Source: Propionibacterium sp.
Lineage (GTDB): Bacteria > Actinomycetota > Actinomycetes > Propionibacteriales > Propionibacteriaceae
DNA: 34,045 nucleotides
Reading direction: 5' to 3'
Assembly (NCBI GenBank): GCA_012517965.1
Contig: JAAYTZ010000094.1
Location: 1-34,045 of the forward strand
Position numbers and translations under genes: made by a program. The notes under the pieces are model-generated. The model made no database searches and was not told where the DNA came from. It was given only the letters and a program-made list of their open reading frames with translations. Numbering within the stretch: the first letter of the stretch is position 1; each line of letters begins with the position of its first letter. Positions 14,206 through 28,114 of the stretch are shown in pieces.

Positions 14206-14309
14206 TCTTGGTTCCTTTCGGTGCGTGTCACGTGCGTCCGGGGGGCGCCCCTCGCCCAAACGAGTTGCGCTCGGTTCCGGCGAGGTCAGCCCGGGCTGGA
14301 CACGCGACA

Positions 14310-14326
14310 ATACCTCAGGGGGGTAT
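14310..14326. promoter_or_regulatory. CsoR/RcnR-operator-like palindrome
   Basis: ATACC-TCAGGGG-GGTAT resembles the copper-repressor operator form ATACC-CCCTGGG-GGTAT, with perfect outer arms and a different centre. It overlaps TATTGT on the minus strand, a possible -10 for the membrane-protein gene. No csoR gene is in the window, so function is speculative. Confidence 0.3.
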
Positions 14327-14398
14327 CCAGGCACCATTCTGCGCGGGACGACCGGGGCGTCCGTCCGGGGCGATTTCGGGGCGCGGGTGGGCGTCCGC

Positions 14399-14404
14399 TA
14401 TAGT
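14399..14404 (+). promoter_or_regulatory. -10 element of the infC operon promoter
   Basis: TATAGT is a near-consensus -10; TTTCGG at 14374-14379 is a weak -35 at a 19-base spacing. Transcription from here gives a leader of about 215 bases containing the attenuator hairpin. Confidence 0.6.
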
Positions 14405-14410
14405 GAGGGG

Positions 14411-14627
14411 GCTTGACCGCCCGAGACGGGTGCGTCCGCGCAAGAGGAGCCCAGACTCCCACCTGATCGATCGCCAAGATCGCCGGGTTTTCGGTGCCCC
14501 CGCCCCGAGCGGGGCGAGTGCCGCATCGTCTGGGCCTCCGCGTGCGCGGAGGCCCTTCTTGGCGTTCGGCACCTTCTCATCGCCCCGCCCGGTCGGCGGG
14601 CGTACCGGCAACAACCTGGGAGGACCT
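14411..14627 (+). ncRNA. infC operon leader with attenuator hairpin
   Basis: This untranslated leader contains a perfect 10-bp GC stem (14532-14541 with 14546-14555, loop GTGC) followed by TTCTT, the form of an intrinsic terminator, about 70 bases before infC. Just upstream, CCGCCCCGAGCGGGGCG (14501-14517) can form another stem-loop. The arrangement suggests control of infC-rpmI-rplT by premature termination, as is known for leaders of this operon in other bacteria. I cannot assign it to a named RNA family. Confidence 0.55.
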
Positions 14628-15317
14628 ATCAGCCCCGAACCGCGCATCAACGAGCGCATCCACGTCAACGAAGTGCGCCTGGTCGGCCCCAACGGCGAGC
14701 AGGTGGGGATCGTCCGGATCGAGGATGCGCTGCGTCTGGCCCGTGAGGCCGACCTCGATCTGGTGGAGGTGGCCGCCCAGGCGCGCCCGCCGGTGTGCAA
14801 GCTCATGGATTACGGCAAGTTCAAGTACGAGGCCGACCAGAAGGCCCGCGAGAGCCGCCGCAACCAGGCGAACACGGTGATCAAGGAGATGAAGCTCCGG
14901 CCGAAGATCGACGATCACGACTACGAGACCAAGAAGGGCCACGTCGTCCGGTTCCTCAAGGCCGGCGACAAGGTCAAGATCACGATCATGTTCCGGGGGC
15001 GCGAGCAGTCCCGGCCCCAGCTCGGCTTCGACCTGCTCAAGCGGTTGGCCGACGATGTCGCCGAGGACGGCGTCATCGAGTCGGCGCCCAAGCAGGACGG
15101 CCGCAACATGCTGATGGTCCTGGCCCCGACCCGCAAGAAGGCCGAGGCTCGCGCGGAGGCCAAGGCCGAGAAGGACGCCCGGGCCGCCACCCGTGCCGCG
15201 AACGCCCTCGCCGAGGAGCGCGAGCTCGCCGAGCGCCGCGCCGCGGCCCACGCCGGTCAGCCCGTCAAGAGGCGCCGGGGGCCGGCCGACAACCTCGACC
15301 CCGACATCGACCTGTAG
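14628..15317 (+). CDS. infC: Translation initiation factor IF-3 (apparent AUC start)
   Basis: 229-residue IF-3, which binds the 30S subunit, discriminates initiator tRNA and prevents premature 50S joining. The N-terminal domain is [24 protein letters not shown] to the linker [27 protein letters not shown]. The C-terminal domain follows with [17 protein letters not shown] and [12 protein letters not shown] charged Ala/Arg/Glu-rich tail of about 60 residues is typical of high-GC actinobacteria. No ATG, GTG or TTG exists at the right place; ATC at 14628 ([11 protein letters not shown]) has GGGAGG four bases upstream. E. coli infC also uses a rare codon (AUU), through which IF-3 represses itself. 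The same logic probably applies here. Confidence 0.93.
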   Translation: MSPEPRINERIHVNEVRLVGPNGEQVGIVRIEDALRLAREADLDLVEVAAQARPPVCKLMDYGKFKYEADQKARESRRNQANTVIKEMKLRPKIDDHDYETKKGHVVRFLKAGDKVKITIMFRGREQSRPQLGFDLLKRLADDVAEDGVIESAPKQDGRNMLMVLAPTRKKAEARAEAKAEKDARAATRAANALAEERELAERRAAAHAGQPVKRRRGPADNLDPDIDL

Positions 15318-15386
15318 TACAGCCCTCCGGGCGCCCCACGCGGTGGGGTGCGGCGGGATGCCTGAGTAGAAAGAGAGCGGCCGAAG

Positions 15387-15590
15387 ATGCCGAAGATGAA
15401 GAGCCACTCCGGGATGAAGAAGCGCGTGCGCGTGACCGGGAGCGGGAAGCTGATGCGCCAGCGGGCCGGGAAGCGGCACCTCAACGAGCACAAGCCCACC
15501 ACGCGGACGCGTCGGCTGAGCCTGGACGTCGAGGTCGCCGGCGCGGACGTCAAGGTCGCCAAGCGGCTGCTGGGCAAGCGCGCGCGCTGA
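15387..15590 (+). CDS. rpmI: 50S ribosomal protein L35
   Basis: 67-residue basic protein of the large subunit. It starts [22 protein letters not shown], with the conserved KMKSHSG and the basic [11 protein letters not shown] region. The length is standard (64-67). It lies 69 bases after infC and 85 before rplT in the invariant infC-rpmI-rplT order. Confidence 0.97.
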   Translation: MPKMKSHSGMKKRVRVTGSGKLMRQRAGKRHLNEHKPTTRTRRLSLDVEVAGADVKVAKRLLGKRAR

Positions 15591-15675
15591 CCCCCCCGCC
15601 CGGGGACCGGGCACCCACCATCATCCGCGCCGCCCGGCGCATCGACCGGGCATCAGAAGGAACAAGGAGCAAGTC

Positions 15676-16041
15676 ATGGCCCGCGTCAAGCGCGCAGTGA
15701 ACGCACAGAAGAAGCGCCGCGAGGTTCTCGAGCAGGCGTCCGGCTACCGTGGACAGCGGTCCCGCCTCTACCGCAAGGCCAAGGAGCAGATCCTCCACAG
15801 CGCCGTCTACAACTACGCCCACCGCAAGGACCGCAAGGGCGACTTCCGGTCGCTGTGGATTCAGCGGATCAACGCCGCGGCGCGCGCGGAGGGCATGACC
15901 TACAACCGCTTCATCGCCGGCCTGAAGGCCGCGGGGGTCGAGGTCGACCGCAAGATGCTGGCCGAGTTGGCTGTGAGCGACTCCGGCGCGTTCGGCGCGC
16001 TGGTCGCGATCGCCAAGGCCAACCAGCCGGTCGCTGCCTGA
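15676..16041 (+). CDS. rplT: 50S ribosomal protein L20
   Basis: 121-residue 23S rRNA-binding assembly protein. Conserved [58 protein letters not shown] and [12 protein letters not shown] are all present. L20 is the autogenous repressor of this operon in several bacteria; whether it acts on the leader upstream of infC here is unknown. The ATG follows AAGGAGCAAGTC. Confidence 0.97.
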   Translation: MARVKRAVNAQKKRREVLEQASGYRGQRSRLYRKAKEQILHSAVYNYAHRKDRKGDFRSLWIQRINAAARAEGMTYNRFIAGLKAAGVEVDRKMLAELAVSDSGAFGALVAIAKANQPVAA

Positions 16042-16059
16042 GTCACCGCCGTCACGCCC

Positions 16060-16092
16060 GCGGCGCACCCCAGGCACCCGGGGTGTCGCCGC
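16060..16092 (+). terminator. Terminator hairpin after rplT
   Basis: The stem GCGGCGCACCCC (16060-16071) pairs with 16080-16092 across one bulged T, with an 8-base loop. It lies 19 bases after the rplT stop, without a T tract. Confidence 0.55.
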
Positions 16093-16147
16093 GTTCGTGT
16101 CCGATTCCGCCCCCCCGTCGGGGCCGCTCACGAACAGGAGTTGAGCC

Positions 16148-17074
16148 ATGCCCGAATCGCTGAGGCTGGAAGAGCCGACACAGGCCGTACTGCGTGACGC
16201 GCGCAAACTCGTGCGCAGCAAGGAGCGCAAGGCCGCCGGCAAGTTCCTCGCCGAGGGGCGGCAGGCGGTGCGCGAGGCGCTCAAGGTGCCCGGGGTCGTG
16301 GACGCGCTGTTCCTGCGCTGGTCGAGCGCCCGGGAGAACGTCGACCTGATCGAGCTGGCCCGCGCCGACGGCGTCCCGGTCTACGGGGTGTCGGAGCAGA
16401 ATCTGGCCACGATGTCGGACACCGTCACCCCCCAGGGCGTGATCGCGGTCGCCAACGACATCGACGTCACGCTGAGCGAATTGATGGGGACCAAGCGGAA
16501 GAACCCCGCCCTTCCGAAGAAGAAGCACCAGCGCAAGGACGTCTCGTTGGTCGTGATCTGCGCGCAGATCCGCGACCCCGGCAACGCCGGCACCGTCATC
16601 CGGTGTGCGGACGCCTTCGGTGCGGACGCCGTGATCCTCAGCTCGGATTCGGTCGAGGTGTACAACCCCAAGGTGGTCCGGGCCAGCGTGGGCAGCATCT
16701 TCCACCTGCCGATCGTGACCGGCGTCCCGCTGGAACAGGCGATCGCCGCCTGCCGCGCGGCCGGCATGCAGATCCTGGCCACCGACGGCGACGCGGGCAC
16801 CGACCTGACGGACCTTGAGGCCGACCTGGCCGGGCCGACGGCCTGGGTGATGGGGAACGAGGCCTGGGGGTTGCCGTCGGAGAGCCTGGAACTGGCCGAC
16901 CACACGGTCGCCGTCCCGATCTACGGCCAAGCCGAGTCGTTGAACCTGGCGACGGCCGCGGCCATCTGCCTGTACGCGTCGGCGACCGCCCAACGTGCCA
17001 CCACGACGCCGGCTCCCGCGGACCAGCCGGTGCTGCCCGGCGCGGAGCAGGCTCCGGCCGCCACGAACGAGTGA
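16148..17074 (+). CDS. TrmH/SpoU-family RNA 2'-O-methyltransferase
   Basis: 308-residue AdoMet-dependent RNA methyltransferase of the SPOUT superfamily. The N-terminal substrate-binding domain contains LVRSKERKAAGKFLAEGRQAV (21-41). The trefoil-knot catalytic domain has motif 1 IRDPGNAGTVIRCADAFGAD (141-160), motif 2 VMGNEAWGLP (234-243) and motif 3 VPIYGQAESLNLATAAAI (256-273). A lysine-rich insert (about 115-131) separates the domains. Such genes often lie between rplT and pheS in Actinobacteria and probably modify 23S rRNA (inference from family). Some relatives confer thiostrepton-type resistance, but no evidence here. Its stop overlaps a GTG in the pheS frame; pheS begins 9 bases downstream. 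Confidence 0.88.
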   Translation: MPESLRLEEPTQAVLRDARKLVRSKERKAAGKFLAEGRQAVREALKVPGVVDALFLRWSSARENVDLIELARADGVPVYGVSEQNLATMSDTVTPQGVIAVANDIDVTLSELMGTKRKNPALPKKKHQRKDVSLVVICAQIRDPGNAGTVIRCADAFGADAVILSSDSVEVYNPKVVRASVGSIFHLPIVTGVPLEQAIAACRAAGMQILATDGDAGTDLTDLEADLAGPTAWVMGNEAWGLPSESLELADHTVAVPIYGQAESLNLATAAAICLYASATAQRATTTPAPADQPVLPGAEQAPAATNE

Positions 17075-17082
17075 GGAGTCCC

Positions 17083-18171
17083 ATGCCGGATCAGGATCAC
17101 AGCCCGCTGAGCGAGGCGGCCGTCGAGCGCATGGTCGCCGAGGCGCTGGCCGCGATCGCGGCGGCGTCCACCGTCGCCGAGCTGAAGGCCGCGCGATTGG
17201 CGCACGCCGGCGACCGGTCTCCGCTCGCCCTCGCCAACCGCACGATCGGGGCCCTGCCGCCCGAGGAGAAGAAGGCCGCCGGCCAGCGGATGGGGGCGGC
17301 TCGGGCGCGGGTCAACGAGGCCCTCGCCGCCCGCGACGCCGAGGTGGCGGCCGCCGAGCTGGCGGCGTCCCTGGTGGCCGAGCGGGTGGACGTGACGCTC
17401 CCGGTCGCGGCGGCGCCCGAGGGGGCGATCCACCCGATCACCGCCCTGATCGACCTCATGTCCGACGTCTTCGTCGCCATGGGGTGGGAGGTCGCCGAGG
17501 GCCCGGAACTCGAAGCGGAGTGGCTCAACTTCGACGCCCTCAACATCCACGCCGACCATCCCGCCCGGGGCACGACCGACACGCTGTTCGTGGACCCCCT
17601 CGAGCACCACCAGCTGCTGCGGACCCACACGTCCCCGGTGCAGGTGCGCACGATGCTGCACCGCGAGCCGCCCATCTACGTCGTGTGCCCCGGCAAGGTG
17701 TATCGGGCCGACGAGTTCGACGCGACCCACGTGCCGGTGTTCCACCAGATCGAGGGGTTGGCCGTCGACAAGGGCATCACGATGGCCCACCTCAAGGGCA
17801 CCCTGGACCACCTGGCCCGGGCCATGTTCGGCGACATCACCACCCGGCTGCGACCCAACTACTTCCCGTTCACCGAGCCCAGCGCCGAGATGGATCTGCA
17901 GTGCTTCGTCTGCCACGGCGAGTCGGTCGGCAACCCCGACCTCGACTGCAAGACCTGCCGCAACGAGGGCTGGATCGAGTGGGGTGGGTGCGGCATCGTC
18001 AACCCGCGGGTGCTGGCGGCCGCCGGCATCGACACGGACGTCTACTCGGGGTTCGCGTTCGGCATGGGCATCGAGCGGACGCTGATGTTCCGCAACAACG
18101 CCGCCGACATGCGCGACATGGTCGAGGGTGACGTCCGGTTCAGCCGCTCGTTGAAGGGAGAGGCCCGATGA
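17083..18171 (+). CDS. pheS: Phenylalanyl-tRNA synthetase alpha subunit
   Basis: 362-residue catalytic subunit charging tRNA-Phe as an alpha2-beta2 tetramer. It has an N-terminal coiled-coil arm (about 5-95), then the class II catalytic core: GWEVAEGPELEAEWLNFDALN (motif 1), LRTHTSPVQVRTM and VCPGKVYRADEFDATHVPVFHQIEGL (motif 2), and SGFAFGMGIERTLMF (motif 3). A four-cysteine stretch CFVCHG...CKTC is common in bacterial PheS. The ATG at 17083 follows GAGGAG with a 4-base spacer; the alternative GTG at 17071 has no such site. It overlaps pheT by four bases (ATGA). Confidence 0.97.
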   Translation: MPDQDHSPLSEAAVERMVAEALAAIAAASTVAELKAARLAHAGDRSPLALANRTIGALPPEEKKAAGQRMGAARARVNEALAARDAEVAAAELAASLVAERVDVTLPVAAAPEGAIHPITALIDLMSDVFVAMGWEVAEGPELEAEWLNFDALNIHADHPARGTTDTLFVDPLEHHQLLRTHTSPVQVRTMLHREPPIYVVCPGKVYRADEFDATHVPVFHQIEGLAVDKGITMAHLKGTLDHLARAMFGDITTRLRPNYFPFTEPSAEMDLQCFVCHGESVGNPDLDCKTCRNEGWIEWGGCGIVNPRVLAAAGIDTDVYSGFAFGMGIERTLMFRNNAADMRDMVEGDVRFSRSLKGEAR

Positions 18172-20723
18172 GGGCACCCAAGTCCTGGATCGCCGAGTTC
18201 GCCGCCCTGCCGTCCGGCCTGGACGGCCGCGCGCTCGGCGAGGCGCTCATCTCGGCCGGCCTGGAGGTCGAGGCCGTCGAGACCATCGGCGGTGAGCTGT
18301 CCGGCCCGGTGGTGGTGGGGCGGGTGCTCGGCTGCGTCGACGAGCCGCAGAAGAACGGGAAGACCATCCGCTGGTGCCACGTGGACGTCGGCCCCGCCCA
18401 CGCCCCGGAGGTCGCTCCGGAGCCGCTGCGGGCCGGCGAGCCCGTCGCGTTGCTGCCCGGTGGCTACTGGCCGCGCGGCATCGTCTGCGGTGCGCTCAAC
18501 TTCGCCGCCGGCGACTTCGTCGTGGTGGCGCTGCCCGGCAGCGTGCTGCCGGGCGGCTTCGAGTTGGGTTCGCGGAGGACCTACGGCCACCTCTCCGACG
18601 GCATGATCTGCGCGGTCGACGAGTTGGGGCTCGGCTCCGACCACACCGGCATCCTCGTCCTGCCGGACGCCGCCCCGTCCGGGGCCCCGTGGGTGCTGGG
18701 GGCCGACGCCCTCGACGCCATGGGCGTCCGCGACGAGGTGCTGGACATGCCGGTGACCCCGGACATGGGCTACTGCCTGTCGATCCGCGGGCTGGCCCGC
18801 GAGGCCGCCCAGGCGCTCGACGTGCCGTTCACCGACCCGATCGACCGGCCCACCCCGCCCGAGCGGCACGACGGCCACGGCGTCCGGCTGGAGACCGACC
18901 GCTGCCCGCTGTTCGTCGCCCTGACCGTGACCGGCGTCGACCCGTCGCGCCCGACCCCGGCCTGGCTGGCGATGCGCCTGGAGGCGTCCGGGATGCGGTC
19001 GATCAACCTGCCGGTCGACATCTCCAACTACGTGATGCTGGAGTCCGGCCAGCCGAACCACTGCTACGACGCCGACCTGCTGGTGGGCGACATCGTGGTG
19101 CGCCAGGCCCTGCCCGGCGAGCGGCTGGTGACGCTCGACGATGTCGACCGAGCCCTGGATCCCGAGGACGTGGTGATCGCGGACGACGCCGGTCCGATCG
19201 GGCTCGGCGGCGTGATGGGCGGGGAGCGCACCGAGTTGCGCGACACGACCCGGACGATCGTCATCGAGTGCGCCCACTTCGATCCGATCGCGATCGCGCG
19301 GACGTCGCGCCGGCACCGGCTGGGCTCCGAGGCGTCGCGGCGGTTCGAGCGCACCGTCGATCCGGGGGCCGCCTACGGGGCGGCCCACCGCGTGGCCCAA
19401 CTCCTGGTCGAGTTGGCGGGGGGCACGCTGTCACCGGCCGAGACGGTGGCGGGCAGCGTCCCGGCGATGCCGGAGCAGACCATCGCGGCGTCCCTGCCCG
19501 CGGACATCCTGGGCATGCCGGTGGACGCCGAGCGGGTCGTGGCGATCCTCGAGCGCAGCGGCGTCTCGGTCACCCGGGACGGCGACCGGTTGCGGCTGGT
19601 GCCGCCGACGTGGCGGCCGGACCTCGTCGACCCCTACGACTACGTCGAGGAGGTCGGCACCAAGGTCGGGCTGGACAAGCTGCCCTCGGTCGTTCCGCCG
19701 GCCCCGGTCGGTCGTGGTCTCACCCCGGAGCAGCGCCTGCGCCGCTCCATCACCCGGGCGCTCGTGACGGCCGGCTTCGTCGAGGTGCTGTCGTTCCCGT
19801 TCCTCGCCGAGACCGACCTGGACGCCCTCGGCGTCGGGGACGACGACGGCCGGCGCCGCCTGGTCCGGCTGGCGAATCCGTTGGCCGACACCGCGCCGTT
19901 CCTGCGGACGACGCTGCTGCCCGGCCTGTTCGCGGCGGTGCAGCGCAACACCTCACGCGGCAACGACGACCTGGCGCTGTTCGAGGCCGGCCGGGTCTTC
20001 CTCGCCGGCGAACCGCGGGCCACCGAACTGTTGCCGGTGACCCGGCGACCCTCGGACGCCGAGGTCGCCGCCCTCGACGAGGCGTTGCCCGACCAGCCCC
20101 GCCACCTGGCGGCCGTGCTCACGGGCGCCTGGAAGCGGCCGGGCTGGCAGGGGCCGGGCGAGCCGGCCGGGTGGCAGCACGCGCTGGTGTTCGCCGACGT
20201 TGCGGCGTCCGTGTTGGGGCTCGGCCTGCGGCGCACGCCGGCCGAGGTCGCCCCGTGGCACCCGGGCCGCTGCGCCGCCCTCTCGGTCGGTGACGTCGTC
20301 GTCGGGCACGCCGGCGAACTCCATCCGACGGTGTGCAAGCGGTTCGGCCTGCCGCCCCGCACGGCGGCCGCGGAACTCGATCTCGACCTGCTCGTGTCGC
20401 TGTTCGGCGGTCCCGGGACGATCGCCCCGGTGTCGCCGCACCCCGTCGCCAAGGAGGACCTGGCGCTGGTCGTCGCCGAGGCGGTGCCGACCGCCGAGCT
20501 GGCCGACGCGATCCGGGCGGGGGCGGGTCCACTGTTGGAGTCGGTGGCGCTGTTCGACATCTACCGCGGCGCACCGGTGCCGGAGGGGCGGAAGTCGTGC
20601 GCGTTCGCGCTCCGGTTCCGTGCCGCCGACCACACCCTCAAGGACGCCGAGATCGCCGCGGCCCGCGAGGGGGCCATCGCGGCCGCCCGGGAGCGCTGCG
20701 CGGCCGAGTTGCGCGACTTCTGA
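18168..20723 (+). CDS. pheT: Phenylalanyl-tRNA synthetase beta subunit
   Basis: 851 residues, the tRNA-recognition and editing subunit. The order is: N-terminal start APKSWIAEFAALPSGLDGRALGEALISAGLEVE, EMAP/OB tRNA-binding domain (about 40-150), B3/4 editing domain (about 210-390, with MRLEASGMRSINLPVDISNYVMLESGQPNHCYDAD), B5 domain (about 410-480), catalytic-like core with NPLADTAPFLRTTLLPGL, and C-terminal anticodon-binding FDX-ACB domain (about 755-851, SPHPVAKEDLALVV to RERCAAELRDF). The length is normal. It is coupled to pheS by an ATGA overlap. Confidence 0.97.
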   Translation: MRAPKSWIAEFAALPSGLDGRALGEALISAGLEVEAVETIGGELSGPVVVGRVLGCVDEPQKNGKTIRWCHVDVGPAHAPEVAPEPLRAGEPVALLPGGYWPRGIVCGALNFAAGDFVVVALPGSVLPGGFELGSRRTYGHLSDGMICAVDELGLGSDHTGILVLPDAAPSGAPWVLGADALDAMGVRDEVLDMPVTPDMGYCLSIRGLAREAAQALDVPFTDPIDRPTPPERHDGHGVRLETDRCPLFVALTVTGVDPSRPTPAWLAMRLEASGMRSINLPVDISNYVMLESGQPNHCYDADLLVGDIVVRQALPGERLVTLDDVDRALDPEDVVIADDAGPIGLGGVMGGERTELRDTTRTIVIECAHFDPIAIARTSRRHRLGSEASRRFERTVDPGAAYGAAHRVAQLLVELAGGTLSPAETVAGSVPAMPEQTIAASLPADILGMPVDAERVVAILERSGVSVTRDGDRLRLVPPTWRPDLVDPYDYVEEVGTKVGLDKLPSVVPPAPVGRGLTPEQRLRRSITRALVTAGFVEVLSFPFLAETDLDALGVGDDDGRRRLVRLANPLADTAPFLRTTLLPGLFAAVQRNTSRGNDDLALFEAGRVFLAGEPRATELLPVTRRPSDAEVAALDEALPDQPRHLAAVLTGAWKRPGWQGPGEPAGWQHALVFADVAASVLGLGLRRTPAEVAPWHPGRCAALSVGDVVVGHAGELHPTVCKRFGLPPRTAAAELDLDLLVSLFGGPGTIAPVSPHPVAKEDLALVVAEAVPTAELADAIRAGAGPLLESVALFDIYRGAPVPEGRKSCAFALRFRAADHTLKDAEIAAAREGAIAAARERCAAELRDF

Positions 20724-20756
20724 GACCCGCGGGGGCCGGCCGGAGAGGACGATGGG

Positions 20757-23288
20757 ATGACGCTGCTCGACCTGATCCCCGAGGGAGGCCGGGCCGATCC
20801 CGACGACCTCTACGAGGCGTTCCTCACCTGGACGGCCGCCGACGGGATCAGCCTGTATCCGCACCAGGACGAGGCGATCCTCGGCGTCCTGACGGGCGCG
20901 AACGTCATCGTCACGACGCCGACCGGCTCGGGCAAGACGCTCGTCGCGACGGCGGCCCACTTCGCCGCCTTCGCGTCCGGACGCCGCACGTTCTACACCG
21001 CGCCCATCAAGGCGCTGGTCAGCGAGAAGTTCTTCGCGCTGTGCGACATCTTCGGGGCCGGCAACGTCGGCATGGTGACGGGGGACGCCTCGGTGAACGC
21101 CGACGCCCCGATCATCGCGTGCACCGCGGAGATCCTGGCCAACATCGCCCTGCGGGAGGGGCGCGCCGCCGAGGTCGATCAGGTCGTGATGGACGAGTTC
21201 CACTTCGTCGCCGACCGCGACCGGGGCTGGGCGTGGCAGGTGCCGCTGGTCGAGTTGCCCCAGGCGCAGTTCGTGATCATGTCGGCGACGCTGGGCGACG
21301 TGACGCACCTGGCCCGCTCGTTGGAGCGCACGACGGGCCGGCCGAGTTCGGTGATCGCCGGGGCGGTCCGGCCGGTGCCGCTGTCCTACGCCTGGGCGCT
21401 GACCCCGATCCACGAGACGATTCAGGGCCTCATCGACACCCATCAGGCGCCGGTGTACGTGGTGCACCCGACCCAGGCGGCCGCCGTCGATCGCGCGCAG
21501 GCGCTGCTGTCGTCCGGCATCGTCGACCGGTCGCGGCGCCGTGAGCTCACGGAGGCGCTGGCGGGTTTCCGGTTCGCCGGCGGCTTCGGGAAGTCGCTGT
21601 CGGCGCTGCTGCATGCGGGCGTCGCCGTCCATCACGCGGGGATGCTGCCGCGCTACCGGCGGCTGGTCGAGCAGCTGGCGCAGCGCGGCCTGCTCGCCGT
21701 CATCTGCGGCACCGACACCTTGGGGGTGGGCATCAACGTTCCGATCCGGACGGTGCTGTTCTCGTCGCTCACCAAGTTCGACGGGCGCCGCACGCGCGTG
21801 CTCCGGGCGCGCGAGTTCCACCAGATCGCCGGCCGGGCCGGGCGGGCGGGCTTCGACACCGTCGGCTACGTGGTGGCGCAGGCCCCCGAGCACGAGGTCG
21901 AGAACGCGCGCATCCTGGCCAAGTTCACCGACGACCCGAAGAAACTGAAGTCGGTCCGGCGCAAGAAGCCGCCGGAGGGTTTCGTGAACTTCACCGAGGC
22001 GACGTTCGACAAGCTGATCGCCTCCGAGCCCGAGGAGCTGCGGCCGCGGCTGCGCGTCACCCACGCGATGCTGCTGAACCTGCTGCACCGCGACGAGGAC
22101 ACGGGCGCGGCCCTGGTCCACCTCCTGGACGCCTCGGGCGTCGAACGGCGCACCCGGCAGCAGTTGCTGCGCCGTGCCGCCGCGATGGGCCGGTCGCTGC
22201 TGCGATCGGGGGTGGTCAGGCGGCTGCCGGAGCCCACCCCGGGGGGACGCCGCTACGCCCTCGACGTGGACCTCCAGCGCGACTTCGCGCTCAACCAGCC
22301 CCTCAGCGCGTTCGCGCTGGCCGCCATGGCGGCCCTCGATCCGGACGCCCCCGGCTACGCCCTCGACGTGGTCAGCGTCATCGAGGCGACCCTGGAGGAT
22401 CCTCGGACGATCCTCGTCGCCCAGCAGTTCAAGGCCCGGGGCGAGGCGGTCGCCGAGCTGAAGGCCGACGGCTACGACTTCGAGGAACGTCGCGAACTGC
22501 TCGAGGAGGTCACCTGGCCCCGCCCGCTCGCCGACCTCATCGACACCGTGTACGCGGCGTACCTGCCCGGGCACCCGTGGCTCGCCGAGAGCCCGCCGAG
22601 CCCGAAGTCGATCGTGCGCGACCAGTTCGAGCGGGCCATGACGTTCGGCGAGTACGTCGCCCACTACAAGCTGCAGCGCAGCGAGGGGCTCCTGCTCCGC
22701 TATCTGTCGGACGCCTACCGGGCCCTGCGCCAGACGGTCCCCGAGTCCCTGCGCACCGAGGAACTGACCGACGTCCTCGAGTGGCTCGGTGAGGTCACCC
22801 GCCTCACGGACTCCTCGCTGCTGGACGAGTGGTCGGCGCTCGGCCGGCTGGCCGGGGCGGCGTCCGGGGTCGACGAGGCGCCCCCGCCGCACCGCACGGT
22901 CACCGGCAACGCGCGCGCGTTCCGGGTTCTCGTGCGCAACGCGCTGTTCCGCAAGGTCGAGCTGGCGGCGGCCGACGACGTCGAGGGGCTGGCCGCCCTG
23001 GAGCCGCCCGGGACCCGCATGACCCGAGCCGCCTGGGACGCGGCCCTCGGCGAGTACTGGGACGCCCACGACGACCTCGGCACCGGGCCGGACGCCCGCG
23101 GGCCGGGCCTGTTCGTGGTCACCGAGGCGGGCCGCCGCTGGGACGTCCGGCAGATCCTCGCCGACCCGGCGGGGGATCACGACTGGTCGATCACCGCGAC
23201 GATCGACCTGGACGAGTGCGACGAGGCCGGCGAACTGGTGGTCCGCACCCAGTCGTTCGGACGCCTCAACGGCCTCACCGACGGCTGA
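20757..23288 (+). CDS. DExH-box (Ski2-like) helicase with DUF3516-type C-terminus
   Basis: 843-residue superfamily 2 helicase, probably acting on RNA. Walker A is TTPTGSGKT (53-61), motif Ia APIKALVSEK (82-91), DEFH box at 146-149, motif III MSATL, and motif VI HQIAGRAGRAGFD (about 355-367). Beyond residue 400 it matches the DUF3516 region found only after such helicases in Actinobacteria, including KKPPEGFVNFTEATFDKLI and DQFERAMTFGEYVAHYKLQRSEGLLLRYLSDAYRALRQ-type segments. Function is unproven; relatives of HelY are implicated in RNA metabolism. The ATG follows GAGAGGA. It starts 33 bases after pheT and is convergent with the NlpC/P60 gene. Confidence 0.92.
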   Translation: MTLLDLIPEGGRADPDDLYEAFLTWTAADGISLYPHQDEAILGVLTGANVIVTTPTGSGKTLVATAAHFAAFASGRRTFYTAPIKALVSEKFFALCDIFGAGNVGMVTGDASVNADAPIIACTAEILANIALREGRAAEVDQVVMDEFHFVADRDRGWAWQVPLVELPQAQFVIMSATLGDVTHLARSLERTTGRPSSVIAGAVRPVPLSYAWALTPIHETIQGLIDTHQAPVYVVHPTQAAAVDRAQALLSSGIVDRSRRRELTEALAGFRFAGGFGKSLSALLHAGVAVHHAGMLPRYRRLVEQLAQRGLLAVICGTDTLGVGINVPIRTVLFSSLTKFDGRRTRVLRAREFHQIAGRAGRAGFDTVGYVVAQAPEHEVENARILAKFTDDPKKLKSVRRKKPPEGFVNFTEATFDKLIASEPEELRPRLRVTHAMLLNLLHRDEDTGAALVHLLDASGVERRTRQQLLRRAAAMGRSLLRSGVVRRLPEPTPGGRRYALDVDLQRDFALNQPLSAFALAAMAALDPDAPGYALDVVSVIEATLEDPRTILVAQQFKARGEAVAELKADGYDFEERRELLEEVTWPRPLADLIDTVYAAYLPGHPWLAESPPSPKSIVRDQFERAMTFGEYVAHYKLQRSEGLLLRYLSDAYRALRQTVPESLRTEELTDVLEWLGEVTRLTDSSLLDEWSALGRLAGAASGVDEAPPPHRTVTGNARAFRVLVRNALFRKVELAAADDVEGLAALEPPGTRMTRAAWDAALGEYWDAHDDLGTGPDARGPGLFVVTEAGRRWDVRQILADPAGDHDWSITATIDLDECDEAGELVVRTQSFGRLNGLTDG

Positions 23289-23337
23289 GCGGGCTCGGGG
23301 AGCCGGGTGCAGGGAGGCCCGCCCAGCCGGGGGACCC

Positions 23338-28110
<4,773 letters not shown>

Positions 28111-28114
<4 letters not shown>

